64,000 nt of DNA from Acidimicrobiaceae bacterium (GTDB lineage Bacteria > Actinomycetota > Acidimicrobiia > Acidimicrobiales > RAAP-2): the NCBI GenBank assembly GCA_003161575.1, contig PMOE01000072.1, positions 107,573-171,572 on the forward strand, read 5' to 3'. Position 1 is the stretch's first letter. Each line of letters starts with the position of its first letter. A program made the translations under genes and the position numbers. The notes under the pieces are model-generated. The model had not been told where the DNA came from. It worked only from the letters and a program-made list of their open reading frames with translations, and ran no database searches. Below are positions 8,174-16,566 of the stretch, in pieces.

Positions 8174-8821
8174 TCAGCGTTCGACATCGATGCCACGACC
8201 GGTGATCTCTTGGGCTTCGAGCACGAGGTAGTGGTCGTCGCCGCCGCCGGGCCAGGGTGAAACACCAACGTCCCGCAATTTCTCGAGCTCCGCCTCATCT
8301 GTCGGTCGGCGAACCCGTCCGGTGAGCAGCACGCTCCAGCCCGACGAAGAGGCCTCATCGAGCTGGTCGATCTCGAGGCCGACCGGCTCCTGGCCGTCGA
8401 GGTGATCGAAATGGCTCCCCGACTCGGTCCGAAAGACGATCGCCCGATCAACGGTGCGAAAGTTGACCGGTAGGGCCGTGGGGCCACGCTCGCTGTCGAA
8501 GACCAGGCGGGCGACGCCGCCGGGACCGATGAGACGCCAGCACTCGTCCTCGGAGATCTCCGAGGTGGACGGCGATTCCCCCGCGCCGCCGGCGCCCGAG
8601 GGGCGGTCCATTTCGGTCCCGAAAAGGTAGGCGGACGTCGTCTCGAGCCCGGCCGCCAACTTCAAGATTGCCCGGGCGTCGGGCATCGCGACCGGGCTCG
8701 TCTCGAGGTGGCGCAGATACGGAACCGCCGTACCGGTGCGTTTGGAGAGGTCCTCGAGGCTCAAGCCGAGTTCCTCCCGCCGTCGGGTGAGCCTGCGTCC
8801 GAAGGCTCCGGGGTTAGCCAT
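8174..8821 (-). CDS. XRE helix-turn-helix regulator fused to a pyridoxamine-5'-phosphate-oxidase-like domain
   Basis: A 215-residue two-domain protein. Residues ~7-65 form an XRE/Cro HTH (FGRRLTRRREELGLSLEDLSKRTG, then YLRHLE). Residues ~95-210 form a split-barrel flavin/PNPOx-like domain (ECWRLIGPGGVARLVFDSERGP, then ALPVNF and FRTESGSH). In related actinobacterial proteins the barrel is thought to bind a flavin or F420-type ligand and tune DNA binding, which is inference here. It overlaps the upstream sugar-kinase gene by 8 nt on the same strand and probably shares its transcript, so the kinase operon may be its target. Confidence 0.83.
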   Translation of the reverse strand: MANPGAFGRRLTRRREELGLSLEDLSKRTGTAVPYLRHLETSPVAMPDARAILKLAAGLETTSAYLFGTEMDRPSGAGGAGESPSTSEISEDECWRLIGPGGVARLVFDSERGPTALPVNFRTVDRAIVFRTESGSHFDHLDGQEPVGLEIDQLDEASSSGWSVLLTGRVRRPTDEAELEKLRDVGVSPWPGGGDDHYLVLEAQEITGRGIDVER

Positions 8822-10478
8822 CCTCGCTCTTCTCCTTCTTTGCGTTCCCGCCGAGGCGTCGGCGGTTCAACCGTCGGTGAATGGCCTTGGTCCGTTTGTA
8901 AAGGTTCACGAACTCCTCGGCCATCTCGTCGTAGATCTCCGAGTTGGCCCGATCCGGACGGTACTCGGATTTGATGTTCACCATGGCGGGTATGTCGGAC
9001 AAGCGCACCTTGCCGAGGGCCAACAGAGTGATGAGTCCCGCTCCGCGCACATTGGCCAGCACCGGGTCGGCCACCTGAGAGATGGTCCGCCCGGTCACGT
9101 CGGCGTGGATCTGGGCCCACAGGTCCGAGTTGGCCCCACCCCCGACAAAGGCAAGGGACCCAAATGGCCGCTTGGTGTATTTCTCCACGGCGCCGAGCAG
9201 CCACTTCGAGTTGAAGGCGACCCCTTCGAAGACGGCCCGCACCATGTCGGCCCGGGTGCTCGAGAGCGACAGGTTGTGGAAGCCCCCTCGGATCGTATGG
9301 TCGTCGACCGGGGAGCGCTCCCCGTTGAGCCACGGGGTGAACAAAACGCCCCCCGCACCCGGGGGGACCGCGGCCGCCACCTCGTTCAGCTTGTCGAAGG
9401 CGTCGGCGGGGGCAGCGGGCCCGAGAGGGTCGTCGGCGAACACCACGTTGTCGCGCAACCAGGTCAGGCAGGCCCCGCCGGTCTCGTGCTCGTCGGCCAC
9501 GAGGTATTTCCCCGGCACACCGGCGGGGATCGAGGCGATATTGGTGAGCATGTCGGTCCGTTTGAACGGGACGTGGCAGCTGATCCACGACGAGGTCCCG
9601 ATATAGAGGTGACCGGCGAAGTCGGCGACGGCACCCGAGCCCACCGCGGCTGAGTGCAGGTCGCCGGTCCCCGTCGTGACGGCGGTCCCCGGGCGTAGCC
9701 CGAGGGTGCCGGCAGCCTCCTCGCTCAGGCCGCCGATGACCGTAGCCGTCGGCACCAGCTCGGGCAGCTTGTCCGGGTCGAGCCCCGCCAGGGCGAGCAG
9801 GTCGGCGTCGTAAGCCACGGCGTCAATCCGGCGGTTGTCGGTGACCCAGTGCAAGGTGATCGAGTCGAATGAGGCCCGGGCCAGTCCGGTCAGCCGGAGG
9901 TTGAGGTAGTCGACCGGCTCCAAGAAGACTGCGGTCTGCTGGTAGATCTCGGGACGCTCCTCTTTCAAAAAGAGGATGTGGCCCACCGGGTCCTTCCCCG
10001 ACAGGCTCGGGATGCCCCCGGTCAACCGCACCCACCGTCGAACTTTGCGCACGTCGTAGCCGAGAGCGGACACGGTGCCCTTCATGGCCCGACGGATGGC
10101 CGTGCTGCCTCGGCTGTCCATCCAAATCACGGCGTTGCCCAACGCCGCACCGCCGCGTGCAATCGGGACGGTTCCGGACCACTGAGCCGTGCAACCGACC
10201 CCGATGATGCGCTCGACGGGGACTCCGCCGGCATCGATCGCCTTGCGGGCGGCAGAGACCACCGCCGACCACCACTCCTCGGGGTCCTGCTCGGCGCCCC
10301 CACCTGGAAGCAGCCGCAGCTCGGTCCTCTCGAATGCGTGCGCCGCGATCCGTCCGGTCGCCGAGATGACCGCCGCTTTCGGGCCGCCGGTCCCGAGATC
10401 GACGGCCAAGACGTAGGTGTCCTCGGGGGCCAGACCGTGGGGCTGGTCGATAACGGGCGTAGGCCGTTGCGTGGTCAC
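8814..10478 (-). CDS. FGGY-family carbohydrate kinase (xylulokinase-like)
   Basis: A 554-residue sugar kinase of the ASKHA fold. The N-terminal phosphate motif VDLGTGGPKAAVI follows a short extension, GCTAQWSG lies near 95, and the second-domain motifs (TTGTGDLHSAAVGSGA near 275; AFVGGGANSDLWAQIHAD near 450) are present. FGGY kinases phosphorylate pentoses, polyols or related sugars with ATP; substrate is not predictable. GTG 10478 was chosen because TACGCT ends 6 nt upstream. An upstream TTG would lie inside the hairpin at 10502-10543. Its 3' end overlaps the XRE/PNPOx regulator by 8 nt. Confidence 0.88.
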   Translation of the reverse strand: MTTQRPTPVIDQPHGLAPEDTYVLAVDLGTGGPKAAVISATGRIAAHAFERTELRLLPGGGAEQDPEEWWSAVVSAARKAIDAGGVPVERIIGVGCTAQWSGTVPIARGGAALGNAVIWMDSRGSTAIRRAMKGTVSALGYDVRKVRRWVRLTGGIPSLSGKDPVGHILFLKEERPEIYQQTAVFLEPVDYLNLRLTGLARASFDSITLHWVTDNRRIDAVAYDADLLALAGLDPDKLPELVPTATVIGGLSEEAAGTLGLRPGTAVTTGTGDLHSAAVGSGAVADFAGHLYIGTSSWISCHVPFKRTDMLTNIASIPAGVPGKYLVADEHETGGACLTWLRDNVVFADDPLGPAAPADAFDKLNEVAAAVPPGAGGVLFTPWLNGERSPVDDHTIRGGFHNLSLSSTRADMVRAVFEGVAFNSKWLLGAVEKYTKRPFGSLAFVGGGANSDLWAQIHADVTGRTISQVADPVLANVRGAGLITLLALGKVRLSDIPAMVNIKSEYRPDRANSEIYDEMAEEFVNLYKRTKAIHRRLNRRRLGGNAKKEKSEDG

Positions 10479-10484
10479 CGCCAG

Positions 10485-10490
10485 AGCGTA
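10485..10490 (-). promoter_or_regulatory. -10 element of leaderless FGGY kinase mRNA
   Basis: TACGCT on the minus strand, with 6 nt to GTG 10478. Confidence 0.5.
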
Positions 10491-10501
10491 GGCCGGGCGC
10501 G

Positions 10502-10543
10502 CCAACGCCAGCCGCCCGAGACATCAGGGACGGCTGGCGTTGG
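10502..10543 (-). terminator. Perfect 13-bp hairpin downstream of the yceI-like gene
   Basis: CCAACGCCAGCCG (10502-10514) pairs perfectly with 10531-10543 around a 16-nt loop. It starts 13 nt after the yceI stop and precedes the kinase promoter, so it probably terminates yceI transcription. There is no downstream T-tract, as is common in high-GC actinobacteria. Confidence 0.6.
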
Positions 10544-10556
10544 GGTGCGCGGGCGA

Positions 10557-11114
10557 TTACTTCTGGAGGGCCGCTTCGACTTCGAGCTCGATCTTCACTT
10601 TGTTGCCGACCACCAAGCCGCCGTTAGCGAGCGGTGCGTTGAACGAGACGCCGAATTCACGACGGTCGATCTCGGTGCTGGCCGAGAAAGCCACAACCTC
10701 GGCGTCGGGCTGCATGCCCGGACCCGTGCCGTGGTACTCGAGGTCGAAGACCACCGGCTTGGTGATCCCACGGATGGTGAGATCCCCGGCCAGCTTCCAC
10801 TCGCCCTCAGACTCTTTGGTGAGTCCCGTGGACTTGAAGGTCAGCTTCGGGAACGTCGGGGCATCGAGGAAGTCGTTGGTCCGCAGGTGGTCGTCGCGCA
10901 TGGAGTTGCCGGTCTCGATGCTCGCCGCTACCGCGTCGGCCTCCAGGCTCGACTGCTCTGGAGGGTCGGCGATGGTCAAGGTGGCCTCGAAATCGGTGAA
11001 ACGGCCCCGGACCTTGGTGCCGATGAGGTGGCGGGCGACGAAGCCCACCTCGGTGTGGGCCTTGTCCACCACGTAGGTGCCAGGGGTGGGGGGTGCGATG
11101 GTCTGTGTAGCCAT
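10557..11114 (-). CDS. YceI-family protein (lipocalin-like isoprenoid-binding fold)
   Basis: A 185-residue YceI-like beta-barrel protein, with the typical opening GTYVVDKAHTEVGFVARHL, the middle SMRDDHLRTNDFLDAPTFPK, and DLTIRGITKPVVFDLEY. No signal peptide is visible, so this copy is probably cytoplasmic. The family binds amphiphilic or polyisoprenoid molecules and is often stress-induced. ATG 11114 has a strong AAGGAG site. The gene is divergent from a MarR regulator, which very likely controls it, and has a recognisable TTGACA promoter. Confidence 0.9.
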   Translation of the reverse strand: MATQTIAPPTPGTYVVDKAHTEVGFVARHLIGTKVRGRFTDFEATLTIADPPEQSSLEADAVAASIETGNSMRDDHLRTNDFLDAPTFPKLTFKSTGLTKESEGEWKLAGDLTIRGITKPVVFDLEYHGTGPGMQPDAEVVAFSASTEIDRREFGVSFNAPLANGGLVVGNKVKIELEVEAALQK

Positions 11115-11184
11115 GGGAACTCCTTCGGATGGATATGTCGGATGTCCTTGCGAGTCCGGACCGTGTGCCCGTGGACTCGGCCTC

Positions 11185-11214
11185 ACAATATCTGATCTCT
11201 CATCTACTTGTCAA
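11185..11214 (-). promoter_or_regulatory. Promoter of the yceI-like gene
   Basis: A perfect -35 TTGACA (11214-11209, minus strand) is followed after 18 nt by TATTGT (11190-11185). The surrounding ~70 bp is markedly AT-richer than the genes. This gives a leader of about 65 nt with an AAGGAG site. MarR probably binds here, but no unambiguous operator palindrome was found. Confidence 0.6.
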
Positions 11215-11252
11215 TCACTTACTTTCTCCTCAAACATTTCCCCAAGTTCTGG

Positions 11253-11258
11253 TAGGCT
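11253..11258 (+). promoter_or_regulatory. -10 element of leaderless marR mRNA
   Basis: TAGGCT ends 6 nt before the GTG at 11265. No Shine-Dalgarno sequence. Confidence 0.5.
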
Positions 11259-11264
11259 CAGAGC

Positions 11265-11789
11265 GTGGTGATCGATGTTCCCGAGCACGATGACGGCCCG
11301 ATGGCCGGTCCGGCACCCGAATCAGTCGACTGGGCCTCCTTGGCGAGTGACGAGCGGATCGCCCTGATGCGGCTGCTGGTCGGGGCCCATGGCCGCCTGA
11401 CCCGGCTCCTCGGCGGTGAGCTCGAAGAGGCCTGCGGGCTGCCGCTCAGCTGGTTCGTCGGCATGGTGCGTCTGGCCCGCGCCCCCGGGGCCCGGCTGAC
11501 GATGAGCGAGTTGGCGGTGGAGCTTTCGCTCACCTCAGGGGGGACCACCCGCATGGTGGACCGTATGGCTGAGGCCGGCCTGGTCGAGCGTCAGCACTGC
11601 CCGTCTGACCGTCGCAGCGTCTTCGTGGCCCTCACCGACGCAGGTGCCCGCAAGCTCGAAGACGCCACCACCATCCATCTCATCGGCCTCGACCAGCACC
11701 TGCTCGGCCCACTCGACGTCGCCGACCGGGTGGCACTGGCCACCGCCCTCGGCAAACTCGGCGCCGACCCGACCGCCTGCCCGGGCTGA
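11265..11789 (+). CDS. MarR-family transcriptional regulator
   Basis: A 174-residue winged-helix regulator. The recognition region reads MSELAVELSLTSGGTTRMVDRM, followed by the wing and LVERQHCPSDRRSVFVALTDAG, a hallmark of MarR proteins. It is divergent from the yceI-like gene and lies beside its TTGACA promoter, so it is the probable local repressor, likely released by an organic ligand or oxidant. A Cys is present (EEACGLP) but it is not in the OhrR-type N-terminal position. Predicted leaderless, GTG start. Confidence 0.87.
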   Translation: MVIDVPEHDDGPMAGPAPESVDWASLASDERIALMRLLVGAHGRLTRLLGGELEEACGLPLSWFVGMVRLARAPGARLTMSELAVELSLTSGGTTRMVDRMAEAGLVERQHCPSDRRSVFVALTDAGARKLEDATTIHLIGLDQHLLGPLDVADRVALATALGKLGADPTACPG

Positions 11790-11817
11790 GCCCGCTCCGG
11801 TCGGTCCGCTGCGCAAT

Positions 11818-14800
11818 TCAGACTTTTTCAATCCAGGCCCGGGCTTCGCTCGTGAGGGCGTCGAGGTCGAGGACGATGCCCTCGCCTCTGCCCGCGCCGG
11901 CGACCACTTCGGTGGCGAGGACCTCACGCCCGATGTAGTCGAAGTAGGGGGTCAACTCGTCGAGGCCGCCCAAGGACAACACGATGCGGTCCGAGACGTC
12001 CAATCCGCTCGTCTTGCGCAGCTCTTGGACATGGCGCACGACCTCGCGGGCCAGGCCGCGCCGGGCCAGTTCGTCGTCGATGGCCAGTTCGAGAGCGACG
12101 ACCTCTCCCCCTTCTCTTGAGACGGCAAAGCCGGGTTGGCCCTGCACCCGCAGTTCGACATCACCGGGTCCGAGCTCGACGGGGCCGCCGGGCAGCAGCA
12201 CCGAGATGGTGCCGCCCTGCTCGAGGGTCGCCGCGGCGGCCACGCCGTCCAGACCGGCGAGTGCCCCCTTCAAGTCCCGAACCGCCGGACCGAGGCGGGG
12301 GCCAAGCTCTTTGAAGTTGGGTACCAGCTCGAAACGCAGCACCTCGCCGAGCTCGTCGGCCACCACCACCTCGTCGACGTTGAGCTCCTCGCCCACTACG
12401 GACTCGAGCAGCGCCGGGGCACCGGGGGACAAAAACACGAGGGCCCGGGCCAGCGGCTGACGCACCTTGACCCCGGCCTCGCTGCGCGCCGCGCGCCCAA
12501 GAGAAGCGAGCCGCCGGGCTTGGGCCATTTCGGATTCGAGGGCGGTGTCGATGGTACCGCGCGCTCCCGTGGGATCGGCGAGGGCGGGCCAATCGGCGAG
12601 GTGCACCGAATCGACATCGCCGGCGTCGGTGAGCTCTCGCCACAAACGATCGGCCAAAAAAGGACAAAACGGTGCGAGCAGCACGCTGAGGCGCACCAAC
12701 ACCTCGTGCAAGGTGGCCTGGGCGGCCAGGCTGTCGCTCGGGGGGGCGTCGGGGTCGGTCCGCCAAAAACGGCGTCGGCTCCGGCGCACGTACCAGTTGG
12801 AGAGATCGTCGACCAGCCGACCGATGGGAACGGCAGCGGCGAACGGTTCGTAGGCAGCCAGAGACTCGGTCACCTCGGCCTCGGTCGACGCCAGCCGGGA
12901 GAGCACCCAGCGGTCGAGCACCGGGCGGTCGGATGGCGCGGGGACCGCCGGGTCAGCCGGATCGAATCCGTTGAGCGAGGCGTAGGTCATGAAGAAGCTG
13001 AAGGTGTTCCACAAGGTGAGCGGCATCTCGCGCAACGACGTGTCGATCGAGTCGAGGTTCACCCGCGTCGGGGTCCACGGCGAACCCTGAGTGAACATCC
13101 ACCAGCGCAACGGGTCTGCCCCCCGGGAGTTGAGGATCTCCCAGGGATCGATGACGTTGCCGATCGACTTGGACATCTTGCGGCCGTCGGCGTCGACGAT
13201 GTGGCCGAGGCACATGACATGGCGGTAGGGGGCGTGGCCAAAGACGAGCACGTTGACCGCCAGCAGGGAGTAGAACCAGCCCCGGGTCTGGTCGATGGCC
13301 TCGGTGATGAAGTCGGCGGGGAAGCGGAGGGCTTCTTTCGAGCCGGGTTGATGGGGATAACCGACCTGGGCCGCGGGCATCGAGCCCGAATCGAACCAGG
13401 CGTCGATCACCGCCGCCACCCGTCGAGCGAGAGAGGACGCACCGTCGGACTGGTCGCGGTCGGACGCCGGATCGGCGCAGTCAGGGCAGGCAAAAGTGAC
13501 CTCATCGATGGTGGGTCGGTGCGGGTCGAGGGCAGTGACGTCGCGCCCGCAGAGTTCGGAGAGCTCCGCCAGCGAGCCCACGCAGAACACATGGCCGCCC
13601 CCGCAACGCCAGATGGGCAACGGGGTTCCCCAGAACCGGTCCCGGGACAGGGCCCAGTCGACGTTGTTCTCGAGCCACTCGCCGAAACGACCGTCTCGGA
13701 TGTACTCGGGGTGCCAGTCGACGCCGGCGTTCGCGGCCAGCAGGTCGCGCTTCTTGCTCTGCGTGGCGATGTACCAGCTAGGCTTGCCCCAGTAGATCAG
13801 CGGCGTCGAACAACGCCAGCAGTGGGGGTAGGAGTGGACGTAGGGCTGGCGGCGGAGCAGCAAGCCGGCCGCCTCCAGTCGGTCGTTGATGTCGTGGTTG
13901 GCCTCGCGCACCGCCCGGCCAGCGAGCCAGCCGATGGCGTCGGTGAATCGCCCGTCAGGGCCAACCGGGTTGAGCATGGGGAGGCCGTGCTCCCTGGCCG
14001 CCTGGCGGTCGATCTCACCGAAGGCCGGTGCGAGGTGGACGAGGCCGGTGCCCTCGTCGGTGGTCACGTAGTCCGCCGGGACCACTCGCCAGCCGTCGGC
14101 GCCACCGGGCGCCGGCAGTTCGTCAAAGGGGCGCTGGTACTTGAGACCCACCAGGTCCGTGCCCGGCACGCGGCGGGTGATCGTCGCCCCCTCGCCAAAG
14201 ACGTTGGGGACGAGCTCTTCTGCGACCAGCTGTCCGTCGACGACGGCGTAGCTCAGCGCGGGATTGACCGCCACGCCGGTGTTGGACACGAGGGTCCAGG
14301 GTGTGGTCGTCCAGACCACGAGCGACGTGGCATCGCCCAGCACACGCGGGTCGGCATCGACGAGAGGAAAGCGAACGTAGGCCGATTCGTCGTCCTCGTC
14401 GGAGTAGACGCCGGGCTGGCCCAACTCATGACTCGACAGCGCGGTCCCACACCGCGGGCAGTAGGGCACCACCTTCAAGTCCTCATAGAGCAGGCCCGCA
14501 TCGAACATGGTCTTCAAGTGCCACCAGACCGACTCGATGTAGCTCGGATCGAACGTCCAGTAGGCGGCGTCGAGGTCGACCCAGTACCCGATGCGCTCGG
14601 TCAGGTGCTTCCAGTCGTCGACGTAGTCGAGCACCGACTCCCGGCAGAGCCGGGTGAACTCGGCAATGCCGACCTCTTCTTCGATCTGCCGCTTGCCGGT
14701 GATCCCGAGCTTCTTTTCCACCTCGACTTCGACGGGGAGACCGTGGGTGTCCCACCCGGCCCGGCGGGCCACGTAGAAGCCGGCCATGGTCCGGTACCGA

Positions 14801-15006
14801 CAGAAGAGGTCTTTGTAGGCCCGCGCCCACACATGATGGAGGCCAGGTCGGCCGTTGGCCGTCGGCGGTCCCTCGTAGAAGACCCACGGCTCGGCGCCCT
14901 CGCGCTGGGCCACCGAGCGCTCGAAGATCTGGTACTCCCGCCAGCGGGCCAGCTCTGCCTCTTCAAGTGCGACGAAATCGGCGTCGGCCGGGACGGGTCG
15001 GAACAC
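11818..15006 (-). CDS. ileS: Isoleucyl-tRNA synthetase, eukaryotic-like (type 2)
   Basis: A 1062-residue class I aminoacyl-tRNA synthetase charging tRNA-Ile. The HIGH-type motif appears in the form PPTANGRPGLHHVWAR near residue 50, and KMSKS occurs as GRKMSKSIGNVID near 590. The CP1 editing domain (TTPWTLVSNTGVAVNP) and a zinc-type cysteine cluster (YCPRCG) are present. The HHVWAR form belongs to the eukaryotic-like IleRS clade that is usually insensitive to mupirocin (established for the clade, not tested here). GTG 15006 was chosen for its AGGAG 4 nt upstream; longer versions add low-complexity Pro/Arg sequence. It lies 68 nt after the HAD gene and probably shares its transcript. No T-box leader is seen. 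Confidence 0.95.
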   Translation of the reverse strand: MFRPVPADADFVALEEAELARWREYQIFERSVAQREGAEPWVFYEGPPTANGRPGLHHVWARAYKDLFCRYRTMAGFYVARRAGWDTHGLPVEVEVEKKLGITGKRQIEEEVGIAEFTRLCRESVLDYVDDWKHLTERIGYWVDLDAAYWTFDPSYIESVWWHLKTMFDAGLLYEDLKVVPYCPRCGTALSSHELGQPGVYSDEDDESAYVRFPLVDADPRVLGDATSLVVWTTTPWTLVSNTGVAVNPALSYAVVDGQLVAEELVPNVFGEGATITRRVPGTDLVGLKYQRPFDELPAPGGADGWRVVPADYVTTDEGTGLVHLAPAFGEIDRQAAREHGLPMLNPVGPDGRFTDAIGWLAGRAVREANHDINDRLEAAGLLLRRQPYVHSYPHCWRCSTPLIYWGKPSWYIATQSKKRDLLAANAGVDWHPEYIRDGRFGEWLENNVDWALSRDRFWGTPLPIWRCGGGHVFCVGSLAELSELCGRDVTALDPHRPTIDEVTFACPDCADPASDRDQSDGASSLARRVAAVIDAWFDSGSMPAAQVGYPHQPGSKEALRFPADFITEAIDQTRGWFYSLLAVNVLVFGHAPYRHVMCLGHIVDADGRKMSKSIGNVIDPWEILNSRGADPLRWWMFTQGSPWTPTRVNLDSIDTSLREMPLTLWNTFSFFMTYASLNGFDPADPAVPAPSDRPVLDRWVLSRLASTEAEVTESLAAYEPFAAAVPIGRLVDDLSNWYVRRSRRRFWRTDPDAPPSDSLAAQATLHEVLVRLSVLLAPFCPFLADRLWRELTDAGDVDSVHLADWPALADPTGARGTIDTALESEMAQARRLASLGRAARSEAGVKVRQPLARALVFLSPGAPALLESVVGEELNVDEVVVADELGEVLRFELVPNFKELGPRLGPAVRDLKGALAGLDGVAAAATLEQGGTISVLLPGGPVELGPGDVELRVQGQPGFAVSREGGEVVALELAIDDELARRGLAREVVRHVQELRKTSGLDVSDRIVLSLGGLDELTPYFDYIGREVLATEVVAGAGRGEGIVLDLDALTSEARAWIEKV

Positions 15007-15074
15007 TTCACTCCTGATGGGTTGGCGGTGGGGTGCCGAACGATAGTGGGCGCCGGTCGGCGGTCCCCCACCGC

Positions 15075-15797
15075 TCAGCGGGCGCCCTCGTGGCTCCCCG
15101 GGGCGGCCATCGGGTCGGCCCGGTGGGCGTCGGCCAGGCGGTCCCACAAGGCCTCGTCGGCCTCGTCGAGCGAGCCCAAGACGACATCGGCGATACCGAA
15201 GGCGGGACGATCCCGCTCGACCGCCTCGGGGACGGCCACACAGGCCATGCGCGCGGCCTTGGCCGCCAAGACACCGGCCGGTGAGTCCTCCCAGACGATG
15301 CAGCGGTCGGGAGGGACGCCGAGTCTGCCCGCCGTGGTGAGAAAGACCCCGGGGTGGGGCTTGCCGTAGGGCTCGTCCTCGGCCGAGTGCACGAGAGCGA
15401 ACTCACCGGCCAGGCCGAAGTGCTCGAGGACCACGGTGATCAGCCGGTACTGCGACGAGGAGGCCACGGCCCGGGGCAGCCCGTGACGCCCGCACAATTC
15501 GAGGGCCCGATGAACGCCGGGCTTGAGCCGCCCAATCGTCACCACCAGGTCGATCACCCGGTCGACGACGAGGCGGGCCACCTCGTCGGGATCAGGGCCG
15601 CGCCAGGGGAAGCGCTCGTACCAGTACCGGGTCACCTCAGCCACGAACATGCCCTTGGTCTGTCGGCACGCCGAGGGGACAAGCGGGACACCCAGGCCGC
15701 CCAGGATCTCGATCTCGGCGTCGTGCCAAAGCGGCTCGGAGTCGATGAGCAGGCCGTCCATGTCGAAGATGGCGGCTGCGAAGCCGGCGTCGGTCAC
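15075..15797 (-). CDS. HAD-superfamily phosphatase (subclass IA, HxpB/beta-phosphoglucomutase-like)
   Basis: A 240-residue haloacid-dehalogenase-type hydrolase with all four motifs: FDMDGLLIDSEPLWHDAE (motif I with a cap insertion after it), ASSSQY (motif II), KPHPGVF (motif III Lys) and WEDSPAG (motif IV). The LIDSEPLW signature resembles YniC/HxpB hexitol or deoxyglucose phosphatases and PGM-like enzymes. It probably dephosphorylates a small sugar phosphate. GTG 15797 has GGGGAG about 8 nt upstream. It is upstream of ileS on the same strand. Confidence 0.87.
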   Translation of the reverse strand: MTDAGFAAAIFDMDGLLIDSEPLWHDAEIEILGGLGVPLVPSACRQTKGMFVAEVTRYWYERFPWRGPDPDEVARLVVDRVIDLVVTIGRLKPGVHRALELCGRHGLPRAVASSSQYRLITVVLEHFGLAGEFALVHSAEDEPYGKPHPGVFLTTAGRLGVPPDRCIVWEDSPAGVLAAKAARMACVAVPEAVERDRPAFGIADVVLGSLDEADEALWDRLADAHRADPMAAPGSHEGAR

Positions 15798-15852
15798 CAG
15801 TCACTCCCCTCGGCTGGCCCGCCCGGGAACGCGGGCGGGGCGGCGGCGGCGC

Positions 15853-16341
15853 TCAGCTGGGAAGTTGCGCTGCGATGGCCGACACGAGGGCGGGATCCTC
15901 GGGCTCGACCTGGGGGCGGAACCGGCCCACGACCTCGCCGGCCGGCGACACCAGGAACTTCTCGAAGTTCCAGGTGATATCGCCGGCCTCTCCTTCGGCA
16001 TCGGGCACCGCGGTCAGCGCCGCGTAGAGCGGGTGCCGGTTCTCCCCGTTCACGTCAATCTTCTCGAACAACGGAAACGTCACCCCGTACGTGGTCGAGC
16101 AGAAGTGCTGGATCTCCTCGGCCGAGCCCGGCTCCTGGCCGAGGAACTGGTTGCAAGGGAAGCCGAGGACACTGAAGCCCTGGTCCCCGTAGGTCTTCTG
16201 CAACCGCTCGAGCCCTTCGTACTGCGGGGTCAGGCCGCACTTGGAGGCCACGTTCACGAGCAACAGCGCCTCTCCTTTGTGGGGGGCCAGCGAGGACTCC
16301 TCGCCCTCGAGGGTGTGGATGGGGATGTCATAAAGAGCCAT
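15853..16341 (-). CDS. Glutathione peroxidase-family thiol peroxidase
   Basis: A 162-residue GPx-fold enzyme that reduces peroxides. The peroxidatic Cys is in NVASKCGLTPQYEGL, the second conserved Cys and Asn-Gln in GFPCNQFLGQEPG, and the conserved Trp in ITWNFEKFLV. Actinobacteria lack glutathione, so thioredoxin or mycoredoxin is the likely reductant (inference). The ATG at 16341 is preceded by TAGCCT with a 6-nt gap and no Shine-Dalgarno sequence, so the mRNA is predicted leaderless. Confidence 0.92.
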   Translation of the reverse strand: MALYDIPIHTLEGEESSLAPHKGEALLLVNVASKCGLTPQYEGLERLQKTYGDQGFSVLGFPCNQFLGQEPGSAEEIQHFCSTTYGVTFPLFEKIDVNGENRHPLYAALTAVPDAEGEAGDITWNFEKFLVSPAGEVVGRFRPQVEPEDPALVSAIAAQLPS

Positions 16342-16347
16342 GCCCGC

Positions 16348-16353
16348 AGGCTA
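16348..16353 (-). promoter_or_regulatory. -10 element of leaderless glutathione peroxidase mRNA
   Basis: TAGCCT on the minus strand, with 6 nt to ATG 16341. Confidence 0.5.
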
Positions 16354-16566
16354 TCGGGAATGACCGTCGCCCCGACCCACCGGGCCTCGGGGCCGTGCAC
16401 CCTCGGCATCCGACGACCAACAGAGGCTCTCTGACCGGTCCCCGGTCAGCCCACCACTCGGCGGCGGTGTGCCCGTGGTTCGCCACCTGTGGAAAGGTGA
16501 CATCGATGCTCAAAGACCCCCCGGCCGTGTTGTCGCTCGTGGTCGAGTTGTCCGGGGGACCCTGAC

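Noticed and set aside
14900-15100. A T-box leader for ileS
   Set aside because: Only 68 nt separate it from the HAD gene and no specifier or antiterminator structure is visible. ileS is probably read through from upstream.
12136-15369. A 1077-codon plus-strand frame opposite ileS
   Set aside because: Low-complexity Gly/Arg/Val/His composition and no motif. The minus strand carries a complete IleRS.
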